The notes under the pieces are model-generated. The model saw only the letters and a program-made list of their open reading frames with translations. It was not told the DNA's origin and searched no databases. Below, piece after piece: positions 13,101-20,211 of a DNA stretch of 20,211 bases. Both the position numbers and the translations under genes were made by a program. Source of the DNA: a virus; IMG/VR virus record IMGVR_UViG_3300045135_000561, positions 1 to 20,211 of that record. One strand, given 5' to 3'. Each line of letters starts with the position of its first letter. The first letter of the stretch is position 1.

Positions 13101-13499
13101 TCAAATATCGTCAATTTCAAACCAACCGTTGTCAATCATATACTGCTGATCCCGAACGGTTACAGTGCTGGGTATGATCGCAGCGAATGGAAAGCTGTGG
13201 CTGTTCAGCACGTATGACTGCAATGCAAACCGCTCGTCTGCTGTCAGCTCTGGAAAAAGGCTCACCAGCTTTTCCAGCGTCGCCTGTTCGTGTACGGGAA
13301 TCATGTACTCCGTATCCACCTGCAAAGCGAATTGTACGCCGTCGGGGTGTTCAATCACACCGAACACCGTCCCGTCCTTTTGGTACGGCTCCTGCACGGC
13401 CAGCGGCGTTGTAATGTTGTAGAGTTCGCGCGTAATTGATTTGGCGCGTTTCTCGCTTGTTAGCGTTCCTTCGGGTAGGACTATGATGTACTGCGCCAT
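13101..13499 (-). CDS. hypothetical protein (132 aa)
   Basis: This 132-residue protein begins MAQYIIVLPEGTLTSEKRAK. It has strand-like segments (GVIEHPDGVQFALQVDTEYM), a helical middle (EQATLEKLVSLFPELTADER) and a strand-rich end (IPSTVTVRDQQYMIDNGWFE). No family is recognised. It follows the large tail-completion/adhesin gene and overlaps it by one base (TAATG). A structural role is likely from position. Confidence 0.75.
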   Translation of the reverse strand: MAQYIIVLPEGTLTSEKRAKSITRELYNITTPLAVQEPYQKDGTVFGVIEHPDGVQFALQVDTEYMIPVHEQATLEKLVSLFPELTADERFALQSYVLNSHSFPFAAIIPSTVTVRDQQYMIDNGWFEIDDI

Positions 13500-16400
13500 T
13501 AGTAGATGCTGTAAAAGGTGTTGATGTTGTCCTCGATGTTCGTGCGGTTGCTTGATTGGTCGGAATTGAAAATTACTATTTCTTGAAATTTTCCGTCATA
13601 AAATAGCGACGCTTGGTTACGTGAAAAGAAATTCAATTCATCTGTCGCGCTTGAATCGCCTAAATCGGAGCCGCTTATTAAACTCCAACTGACCGCGCTT
13701 CCGTTTTGGTATAATTCAGGCGTTGCTTTTGAAATTAAAGTGGCAAGATTTTGATTCGTTCCTATCCAACCGCTTGCGGCATTCCATTTGTAATTGGAAC
13801 TTCGACGGATGTTAAAGGTGTTTCCAGTCGATGCGTGGAAATAAAAACCATCGTTCGAATTCGATGTTTCGCTTTGCTCTAATAAAAAACCTGCTGCAGC
13901 ATCGGGATTTGTTACAATGCAAACAGTCATATATGTATTTAATGTAATTGATGCAACTCTAAAGGAATCACCTGAATTTATATCCATGGCAGGCTTCCCG
14001 TTATCGGTCACCACGCCCGTAGTCCCGTCGTAAATCTTTGGCTGATTCGCCGCCGTCGTTTGCGTCGCGTCTACGCCCGTACCGACTTGCGAGTACCAAG
14101 TTTTTACAAAGCCGTCAGAACTACCGCAGAAGGCCGCCAGTTCTACCGTTGAAAGCTCGCCAAATACATTGAACCCGATGTCAGATTCGGCGTTGTCGCT
14201 TGCCCGTCGTACCCGTATCGCTGACCCGCTGTACGAGCTTGAGAGCTTGCGGAGTGAGTAGGCCGCCGCCGCTCCTGTATACGTGTCGAGTAGTGGCGTG
14301 TTTTGGGTGAAGTAGTCGCCGACGTTGGATTCGATGCTGGTGCGGTCGGTGGATTTGTCGGAGGCGTAGAAAATAAGTTCTTGGTGCTTGCCGTCAAAAT
14401 ATTGTGACGCTCCGCCATTCGTCCACCATCCTATCGCACTATCTCCGCCAATAGCATTCCAATTCTGTACGCCCGTCAATGATAAACTTTGCCCGTCTTC
14501 CCACATAAATACGTCAGTCGCCGCAGTACCCGCACCGTCGTAGATATTGGTGTGCAAGTGTTGGTTAGTATTAACAAGAACCGTGTCGTTGGGCGCGGCT
14601 TTATTTCCAAGTATTGCGCCTTTGGTGTCGTATGAAGTGTTGCCGCTAAATTCTAAACCAAAAACATTCGTGCCTCCTGTATTCTTAACGAAATACGAAT
14701 GCCAAAAATCTGATGTTGCAGGCGAGCTGTTGAGAGCGTAAATATTAAAAGCGGAAATGCCCGACGCAAAATCAAAATTTGAAAAGGTTAGGTAAGTACT
14801 TGCGCCATCAAAACTAACTGCCGCTTGGCCTGCTTCCTTCACAATCGCGCTGCCCGTGTAAATAGTCGGCTGGTTTGCGGCGGTTGCTTGTGTGGCATCA
14901 TTCCCGTTTCCGCTTTGGTCTTTCCAAGTTTGAACCGTGCACGTAGTTCCTGAACAGAAAGTATTGATAGCCGCCTCGTCGATGTTTCCGTTTGAGTCAA
15001 ATCCTATCGTGGTAGTCGTAGAATCGGAAGCCCTACGGATCACCATGCAATCGGTATTATCTCGCTTGAGTTGTCTTACCGAATATGCCGCTGCTGCATT
15101 CTCTCCGTATTGCTCGTCTAGGAGTTTCGCGCTTTGGTAGTACCCCGAAACATTGCCCTCGATGGATGTTCTGTTGGTGCTTTTGTCGGATTGCCAAATA
15201 ATTAACTCTTGATAATCCACCTGTGTTTCGTTTGAACCCGTAGAAAACGCTCCTATCCTTATGGGGTCAAGGCTGCTAATTGCGCCCTTTGTAAAACTCG
15301 AACCAATAGATGCGCTATTTTTATAAAATTGCGCGTTTGTTGTATCGGTGTAGAAACTGATAATATTTTGGTTCGTATCAGCAGATACTGTTGAGGTTAC
15401 ACCTCTATAATGCAAGTCCCAATTACCTGTAGTATTATTCCAAAGGACATACAATTGCTCATTAGGTTTTCGCGAAATCGTTGTGCTGACCTGACCGCCA
15501 GCAACATTTTCAAATTTCTGTACTGTACTGACTGCAATGTTCGTTGTGCTTATTGTTAACGCGCTGTCCAAAAAATCGTCACTTCCATCAAATTGCAACG
15601 CCAAACGCCCGCCATCTTTTACCAAGGCTCCCCCCGTGTAGATAGTCGGTTGATTCGCTGGTGTCGTTTGGCTTGCGTCGTTACCGCTTCCCGTCGCTCC
15701 GCTTTGGCTTTGGTCGTGCCACACCTGTACCGTACACGTAGTGCCAGTACAGAAGGTTGTAATAGCTGCCTCATCGATGTCTTCACCATCGAAGCCAATC
15801 GTTGTGGTCGTGCCGTCCGAAGCTCTGCGGATAGTCATGCAAGCCCCCGTGTAATTTCCATTCAAGCGACGGGTTCCGTATGCCGCCGCAGCTCCGCTTC
15901 CGTACGATTCATTCAGCAAGCCCGTGAACGTGGGAGCTTCCGCTACCTCCTCCCACGTCATTTTCAGGCTAATAGGAACCGTGCCGCCTGTGCGTGCCTT
16001 CAGGTACGCAAGCAGCGTAGCCTTGGCGCTTGCATACGTCGTGTCATCAGCGATGTCTGCAAATTGCGTCCAGTCGCCGCTGGTGTTCGGATCGGCCTGC
16101 GCCTTCTCTGCATAGTACAGCTTTCGGCGAATGTCAAAGCCCGTTGTTGCCGTGTCCGTCTGCGCGTCTTCGTGCAGTCCGTCGCCGTCAGCCTGTGCCG
16201 TATAGTACAGTTCCACCGTTTCCGTAGCGCCGTCCAGCAGAGTTTCCGCTTCGCTGTCGTAGTTGCCTGTGTATTGCTCACCATTACGGCCAACGATTAG
16301 CGTGCTGTTTTGCCATGTGCCCGACGCCGAATCATATTGCAAATAGTCATTGTCAGCAAGGCCGCTGATGGTTACGTCCGTCAGCTCGCGCAAATTGTCG

Positions 16401-17083
16401 GGCGCTGCATCTAGTGCCGCCTGTAAACCCGTTACGTTGCTTATCGCGATGTTGTCATTCACGAACTCGCCGCCGCTGTAAATGAGCACCTCACCGTCGC
16501 TCGGTAGGCTTACACTTGCATCGCTTAGGTCGCTCAGTTCGTTAGCACCTCCTGCGTCATTCGCTGGCTCCCAGTTGCCGCTCGTGCTGTTGTATGCGAT
16601 TAGCTGACCGTTCGTAACTCCAGTCACATCCACGTCGCTCAGATCACCAAGCACCGCACCCGTCACTGGCGTTCCCAGAGCAATGGTCACGTCGTCGCGC
16701 TTGATGCGAAAGGTGAACGTCAGCACCTGACTGTAGCGGCGTGGGTCGTATTCAATGTTCACGTCGACGTCATTGAACTGGATGCTTTCAACGTGCACGC
16801 CGTTGTATGTGCCGCTCACACGATCGAGTGCAGCACGGACCGCCACACCCAAGTCAGCCGCCGCATTGTAGCTGTCAGCGTAGCACAGAAATTCAAAGCG
16901 TACCTCATCGAGCTTCGACGGTCCATCGTGCGTGTCGTCTGGGTCTACGCTCTGCAACTGGTACACGACGAACGGCACAGCGGTCTCCTGCTCTGCAATC
17001 TCTGGAAAGATGTTAGTGCCTACAATGTCAGTGACGCCGCTGTTGGCGCTAAGAATACCATATACTGCCTTTCCTGCGTTCAT
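13499..17083 (-). CDS. tail-completion-like protein fused to fibre-like region and three GH54-like modules
   Basis: This 1194-residue protein has three parts. Residues 1-130 resemble DUF3168 tail completion proteins (MNAGKAVYGILSANSGVTDI, EQETAVPFVVYQL, RYSQVLTFTFRIKRD). Residues 131-390 are low-complexity fibre-like sequence with repeats of the form LSDLSD...GQLIAYNSTSGNW. Residues 389-650, 654-928 and 931-1194 are three copies of one module. Each has AAAAYxxRxL, IRRASDxTTTTIGFD, TFCxGTTC, a DQSGxGNDA-like stretch and ANQPTIY, then a beta-rich half ending in a DGKxQEIVxF-type strand. As I recall, fungal GH54 arabinofuranosidases share GSD-TTTTI, FCANTTC and YDQSG, so sugar binding or cleavage is likely. 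The gene is ATGA-linked to the gp10-like gene. Confidence 0.78.
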   Translation of the reverse strand: MNAGKAVYGILSANSGVTDIVGTNIFPEIAEQETAVPFVVYQLQSVDPDDTHDGPSKLDEVRFEFLCYADSYNAAADLGVAVRAALDRVSGTYNGVHVESIQFNDVDVNIEYDPRRYSQVLTFTFRIKRDDVTIALGTPVTGAVLGDLSDVDVTGVTNGQLIAYNSTSGNWEPANDAGGANELSDLSDASVSLPSDGEVLIYSGGEFVNDNIAISNVTGLQAALDAAPDNLRELTDVTISGLADNDYLQYDSASGTWQNSTLIVGRNGEQYTGNYDSEAETLLDGATETVELYYTAQADGDGLHEDAQTDTATTGFDIRRKLYYAEKAQADPNTSGDWTQFADIADDTTYASAKATLLAYLKARTGGTVPISLKMTWEEVAEAPTFTGLLNESYGSGAAAAYGTRRLNGNYTGACMTIRRASDGTTTTIGFDGEDIDEAAITTFCTGTTCTVQVWHDQSQSGATGSGNDASQTTPANQPTIYTGGALVKDGGRLALQFDGSDDFLDSALTISTTNIAVSTVQKFENVAGGQVSTTISRKPNEQLYVLWNNTTGNWDLHYRGVTSTVSADTNQNIISFYTDTTNAQFYKNSASIGSSFTKGAISSLDPIRIGAFSTGSNETQVDYQELIIWQSDKSTNRTSIEGNVSGYYQSAKLLDEQYGENAAAAYSVRQLKRDNTDCMVIRRASDSTTTTIGFDSNGNIDEAAINTFCSGTTCTVQTWKDQSGNGNDATQATAANQPTIYTGSAIVKEAGQAAVSFDGASTYLTFSNFDFASGISAFNIYALNSSPATSDFWHSYFVKNTGGTNVFGLEFSGNTSYDTKGAILGNKAAPNDTVLVNTNQHLHTNIYDGAGTAATDVFMWEDGQSLSLTGVQNWNAIGGDSAIGWWTNGGASQYFDGKHQELIFYASDKSTDRTSIESNVGDYFTQNTPLLDTYTGAAAAYSLRKLSSSYSGSAIRVRRASDNAESDIGFNVFGELSTVELAAFCGSSDGFVKTWYSQVGTGVDATQTTAANQPKIYDGTTGVVTDNGKPAMDINSGDSFRVASITLNTYMTVCIVTNPDAAAGFLLEQSETSNSNDGFYFHASTGNTFNIRRSSNYKWNAASGWIGTNQNLATLISKATPELYQNGSAVSWSLISGSDLGDSSATDELNFFSRNQASLFYDGKFQEIVIFNSDQSSNRTNIEDNINTFYSIY

Positions 17084-17595
17084 TTTACTCGTGTTGCGTT
17101 TACTGTCTTTGCTATTTCCTTGCGGTACTGCTCGCGCATCTTGTCAAATGCCTTCGGTGCAGCTGCTGTGATGGATTTGAAAAACACGTCCTTGTTTCGG
17201 TTGCTGCCCTTGATGAACTGGTCGTCACCTTCTACGATGTTAGCAAACCAGCCGTCCTCGTCTACTGGTGCGCGGCGGCCTACTTGTGGCCCGACCCAAT
17301 ACGAGTTGTGCTGATTGTCTATCAGCCAAACCTTGACCGACCTGCGCAGCGTACCGACTGGAATATCCATCTTGTAAGGCTTGCCAAAGGTCTCACTGCG
17401 CGCGGTGTGTCCACGTCGCAGGCGAATCGTCTCACGCGCATCGCGGATGTTGCCGATCATCTCCTTTTTGATGACGTTGCCAGCCGCGCGGTGAATCTTG
17501 CGCTGCGTCTTGCTATCCCTGATATGCTTGGCAATCTCTTTGAACTGCTTTTCAAGCGGCGTCGTGTGTGCAAATACTGTAGCTTTCCGTGCCAT
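17080..17595 (-). CDS. HK97 gp10-like neck/tail component
   Basis: From the ATG at 17595 the product is about 171 residues. The N-terminal half is basic and helical (FKEIAKHIRDSKTQRKIHRA, GNVIKKEMIGNIRDA), followed by GTLRRSVKVWLIDNQHNSYW and GPQVGRRAPVDEDGWFANIV. The GTLRRS and WVGP-type segments match the HK97-gp10 family, which helps join tail to head. The ATG shares one base with the stop of the head-closure gene (TGATG); the longer frame back to a TTG at 17616 is less likely. The stop is joined to the next ATG as ATGA. Confidence 0.82.
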   Translation of the reverse strand: MARKATVFAHTTPLEKQFKEIAKHIRDSKTQRKIHRAAGNVIKKEMIGNIRDARETIRLRRGHTARSETFGKPYKMDIPVGTLRRSVKVWLIDNQHNSYWVGPQVGRRAPVDEDGWFANIVEGDDQFIKGSNRNKDVFFKSITAAAPKAFDKMREQYRKEIAKTVNATRVK

Positions 17596-17927
17596 CAGGT
17601 GCCAGTGATTTGACAAAGCAAAACCAGCTGGTCCTGTCGGCCAACCTCCTCAATGCCTTGGATGTTGTAATACTTCGAATTGTACACCACGCGGTCGTCA
17701 GCCTTGATGCCTCGGCTGTCGCTGCTGCTGCGAACCTTAAACCGCACGCGCTGAATTGGCATGTCTTGGTTAGTGCTGATGCGCTCGGTCATACCTTCGC
17801 CCGTCTTCATCAGCTCGGCCCATACGGTCAGCAAGGTGCTCCACGTCTGCACGCGCTCGCCGTATGCGTTCGTGCTCGTGGTGTATCGCTCCACCGTTAT
17901 GCGTCGGTCGCTCTTGCCTATTCTCAT
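17595..17927 (-). CDS. head closure / head-tail adaptor protein
   Basis: This 110-residue protein matches the SPP1 gp16-like head-closure family. It begins MRIGKSDRRITVERYTTSTN, the usual strand with a basic start, and continues AYGERVQTWSTLLTVWAELM, then RFKVRSSSDSRGIKADDRV and YNSKYYNIQGIEE. The family forms a ring below the connector that closes the head. Its ATG overlaps the upstream stop (ATGA). Confidence 0.9.
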   Translation of the reverse strand: MRIGKSDRRITVERYTTSTNAYGERVQTWSTLLTVWAELMKTGEGMTERISTNQDMPIQRVRFKVRSSSDSRGIKADDRVVYNSKYYNIQGIEEVGRQDQLVLLCQITGT

Positions 17928-18496
17928 CGGTCAGAAATTACGCGGTAAGGATTTAGCAAGCTGTGGATCAGGTTCGGCACCTCTGCTGTGCTTGTGCCTA
18001 CTACCACGATATTTCGGTTCTCATAGAAGTGTGCGACCAGCAGCTTGACCGCATGAATCAAACCGTCGGGCACCTCGGCCTCAAGGTAGCCAAGTTCCAT
18101 CGTCACCTGCACGCCGTTGCTTGTATCTGGATGCACAGTTGGCGGTGAAATGGTGGTGATGCGTGCTGGCTTGCGCTTGAGGTCGCTGTAGTAGTTGTCC
18201 GTGCTCAAGGTTAGCGTTGTGCTCGGCGTGTTGTTGTAGACGATGCTTGTGATGCTGCGCACAGGACCCACAGGAATTTCCCACGTACCACGGAACTCGT
18301 CGAGATACATGACCGCCGTAACGTCGCCGAGCTGTACGTTGCAATAATTCTGCACGTACTCGATGGCCGCACTGCGTAGCGCCTCGATAAGCGTGTCCTC
18401 ATCGCTGTGGTCTACGCGCAAAAATGTCTTGAGGTCGGCGGTGCTGACAATGCTGGCCTCGGCAGCTGCGCCAGTAATCTCTAAAGTGTAGTACAT
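17924..18496 (-). CDS. gp6-like head-tail connector protein
   Basis: This 190-residue protein begins MYYTLEITGAAAEASIVSTA and has the gp6/DNA-packaging connector pattern in LKTFLRVDHSDEDTLIEALR followed by SAAIEYVQNYCN. Its C-terminal part includes DGLIHAVKLLVAHFYENRN, a helical segment that fits the ring-forming fold. It should sit on the portal. It is the first gene after the capsid terminator at 18508-18540. The next gene begins within its stop (ATGA). Confidence 0.88.
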   Translation of the reverse strand: MYYTLEITGAAAEASIVSTADLKTFLRVDHSDEDTLIEALRSAAIEYVQNYCNVQLGDVTAVMYLDEFRGTWEIPVGPVRSITSIVYNNTPSTTLTLSTDNYYSDLKRKPARITTISPPTVHPDTSNGVQVTMELGYLEAEVPDGLIHAVKLLVAHFYENRNIVVVGTSTAEVPNLIHSLLNPYRVISDR

Positions 18497-18507
18497 GGGT
18501 GCAAGAT

Positions 18508-18540
18508 AAAAAAAAGGCCCCGCATGGTTGCGAGGCCTTT
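18508..18540 (-). terminator. Rho-independent terminator after capsid gene
   Basis: On the minus strand an 11-bp stem (AAAGGCCTCGC with GCGGGGCCTTT, one G-U pair) with loop AACCAT is followed by eight T residues (18508-18515). It lies between the capsid stop and the connector ATG, 12 bases before the latter. Confidence 0.92.
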
Positions 18541-18560
18541 CTCATTCAATCAATCTAACC

Positions 18561-20211
18561 TTACGCGTCAGCGCCCAAGATAGTATCCTGTGCGAATACC
18601 ATAGCACCGAGTGATCCAGCGCGTCGGACTTTTGCGTCAAAGAAAGTGTCCACAACAATCTTAACAGTTCCAGCTGAGATGCCAGAGAATGGATCGACAG
18701 TTACGTCGAGGCCGCCCCAGTTAGCGTAAAACAAATCAGTCCAATCACCGTAGTACAAGAAACGCAAAGCTGAACCGTTTGAACCAAATGCTACATCTTC
18801 TGCGTTGCTCAAGAACTCAGAAGCGTAGACAGCAGTGGCGTCGATAGAAGGAACAGAACCGCTTGACAGTACATTGTAGCCAAACATGTTGCCGTTCTCA
18901 ACCAAAGCGCTTACGCTTGACACGTTAGCAAGGCCCATCAAGTAAGCCAAGTCACTTGGGTGAGCTACGAACTGCGTGTTATTCTCTGCACCGTTTGCAG
19001 TGATTGTGCTCCACAAGTCGCGAACGTTGTCAGCAGTCAATGCTGGAATGTCGTTGTCGCCAGCTTCAAGACGGCCTACAACCGTACCAGTTTGACCAGC
19101 CAAAGCAGTTGCACCACCAACACCGTGAATGCTGTTCAAAGCAATTTTGTCTTGAACATTTGCGATAGATCGGCCAAAATCAGCAGCGATAACTGCAGAC
19201 ATGTTGCCGTTCGTTTGGTTGATGGCCTCCTTGGTGACAATCATCTGCTGTGCGATGCGAGCAGGCGACAAAGTTTGTGAACCCATTGACCCAGTGTTGC
19301 CGCTGATAGCTGCTGCTTCTGCTGGCTCTTCTGCCGCGTCAGTTGGCAGTGATGGCATCTTGATGTCACCAACAAAGCCGTTGAGCTGAGTGGCGCCAGT
19401 AGCTGCCAATATTGAGTTAGAACGCAAAGCGCCAACCAATGCGGTTACTTCAGTGGCTACAGTTGTGACACCGTCATCAACTGAACCGCCTGCAGTTGTG
19501 CCGTATACGTTACGAGCTTCAATCAACATTGACTGTGGAATGCTGAAATCGCCGCGCAAGCCGAGGCCCAAAGCGCTGGCTTCCTTGCGTGCTTCCTGCA
19601 TCACCTCCTTTTCGAGGCCAGTCACGCCGCCTTGTGCAGCTTCGCGCAAAGCCTTACCAAAGTCAAACTTGGCGTTTGCCTTGATTGCCTCCTTGTCGCT
19701 TCGTACAACGGCATCTTGTGCAACGGCACGAGCCTTGAGGCGCTGTTCGTTTTTTGACAAAGCGTCGCGCTGCTGTTCAGCTGCTTCGAGCTTCGCGTGA
19801 ATGTCTTGCGTCTCTTCCAATTCTTCAGAAGTCAACGCGCGCTCCTCGGTTTCTGCGAGGGCGTTGATGTTCGCCAACTTGTCCTCAAGCTGAGAAACGT
19901 AGCGGGCCGCATCATTTGAGTTGCGAAAATTCATAATCTTAAATTGTTTTGCGGTCTTCTCCGCTGTTTGCTCAAAGGTACGCACTTCCTGCTTTTCAGG
20001 TTGCGCCTCTGAAATCGTTTGAGTTTCTTCTACTGGCTCAGGCTTTTGCTGCGCCATTTCCCGCGCTGCCACGGAGGTCGTAGGGTACGCGGCATACGTC
20101 ACTGGGCTTACGTCTAGGAGCCTAGCCATCTTTACCACCTTGCGCACGCTGCGGTCCTCGCTCCACTCTTGTTCGGCAATCGTGAATGCAAAGGATGACT
20201 GCGTGATGTCG
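18561..20211 (-). CDS. prohead protease-major capsid protein fusion (5' end outside window)
   Basis: The frame has no stop up to base 20211, so its start lies beyond the window. The visible N-terminal part reads DITQSSFAFTIAEQEWSEDR, then KMARLLDVSPVTYAAYPTTS and VAAR, the C-terminal half of the HK97-type (S78) prohead protease; the serine in SSFAF may be catalytic. After a proline/glutamate linker comes a charged coiled coil (RYVSQLEDKLANINALAETE through about DALSKNEQRLKARA) that fits the delta-type scaffold removed on maturation. The mature HK97-fold capsid follows: SIPQSMLIEARNV, PSLPTDAAEEPAEAAA, LSPARIAQQMIVTKEAINQT, and an end with VKIVVDTFFDAKVRRAGSLG. A GTG at 20147 is not a true start. 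A terminator follows. Confidence 0.92.
   Translation of the reverse strand, partial: DITQSSFAFTIAEQEWSEDRSVRKVVKMARLLDVSPVTYAAYPTTSVAAREMAQQKPEPVEETQTISEAQPEKQEVRTFEQTAEKTAKQFKIMNFRNSNDAARYVSQLEDKLANINALAETEERALTSEELEETQDIHAKLEAAEQQRDALSKNEQRLKARAVAQDAVVRSDKEAIKANAKFDFGKALREAAQGGVTGLEKEVMQEARKEASALGLGLRGDFSIPQSMLIEARNVYGTTAGGSVDDGVTTVATEVTALVGALRSNSILAATGATQLNGFVGDIKMPSLPTDAAEEPAEAAAISGNTGSMGSQTLSPARIAQQMIVTKEAINQTNGNMSAVIAADFGRSIANVQDKIALNSIHGVGGATALAGQTGTVVGRLEAGDNDIPALTADNVRDLWSTITANGAENNTQFVAHPSDLAYLMGLANVSSVSALVENGNMFGYNVLSSGSVPSIDATAVYASEFLSNAEDVAFGSNGSALRFLYYGDWTDLFYANWGGLDVTVDPFSGISAGTVKIVVDTFFDAKVRRAGSLGAMVFAQDTILGADA

Noticed and set aside
13499-14300. Possible diversity-generating retroelement target at the end of the adhesin gene
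   Set aside because: No reverse transcriptase and no template repeat with adenine-biased changes was seen, and the modules are not of C-type lectin form.
15593-16300. 235-codon plus-strand frame
   Set aside because: It is antisense to the large tail protein, with composition rich in arginine, cysteine and serine typical of a shadow frame.

Overview
This window looks like about half of the genome of a tailed, long-tailed (siphovirus-type) phage or prophage of a Bacteroidota host. Every gene I can support lies on the minus strand, so transcription runs from high to low coordinates. The genes are packed head to tail, and most junctions are ATGA, TGATG or TAATG overlaps. The host assignment is an inference. 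It rests on a DUF3127-type SSB-like protein, a promoter matching the Bacteroidota -7 consensus (TAnnTTTG with an upstream TTG), weak or absent Shine-Dalgarno sequences, and the overall gene content.

In transcription order, 20211-18561 is the 3' part of one reading frame that fuses an HK97-type prohead protease to the major capsid protein. It enters from beyond the window edge and is followed by a strong terminator (18508-18540). Then come the neck genes: gp6-like connector, head closure and gp10-like protein. Next is a 1194-residue protein with a tail-completion-like head, a fibre-like middle and three GH54-like modules. After three small genes follow the tail tube, the G/GT tail assembly chaperones with an A AAA AAA slippery site, the tape measure, and a large tail-tip/baseplate protein. 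The lysis and late accessory group (7018-5144) holds a 40-residue membrane microprotein, an M15 peptidase endolysin, a metallophosphoesterase, a miniature kinase-like protein and a holin-like membrane protein. It ends in a terminator at 5046-5080.

Immediately beyond that terminator a Bacteroidota-type promoter (5005-5035) faces leftward into a compact replication and recombination operon (4982-36). It holds several small unknown genes, a possible ssDNA-annealing protein, the DUF3127 protein, a small HTH protein and a replication initiator. The initiator gene contains five 22-bp iterons next to an AT-rich repeat, in the manner of lambda O and its origin. After it come a protein in the position of lambda P, a 2OG-Fe(II) oxygenase, a NinG-type protein and an HNH endonuclease. 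HNH genes usually sit beside terminase in such phages, so packaging genes are expected just past base 1, and portal and protease past base 20211.

Five small genes here (2908-3075, 3244-3411, 4809-4982, 6896-7018 and 12737-12853) are shorter than 60 codons and easily missed. The most notable observations are the intragenic iteron origin, the protease-capsid fusion, the tail-completion/triple GH54-like fusion, the frameshift chaperone, and the mini-kinase next to a phosphoesterase. No tRNA, rRNA, CRISPR array, insertion sequence, integrase or attachment site was recognised.
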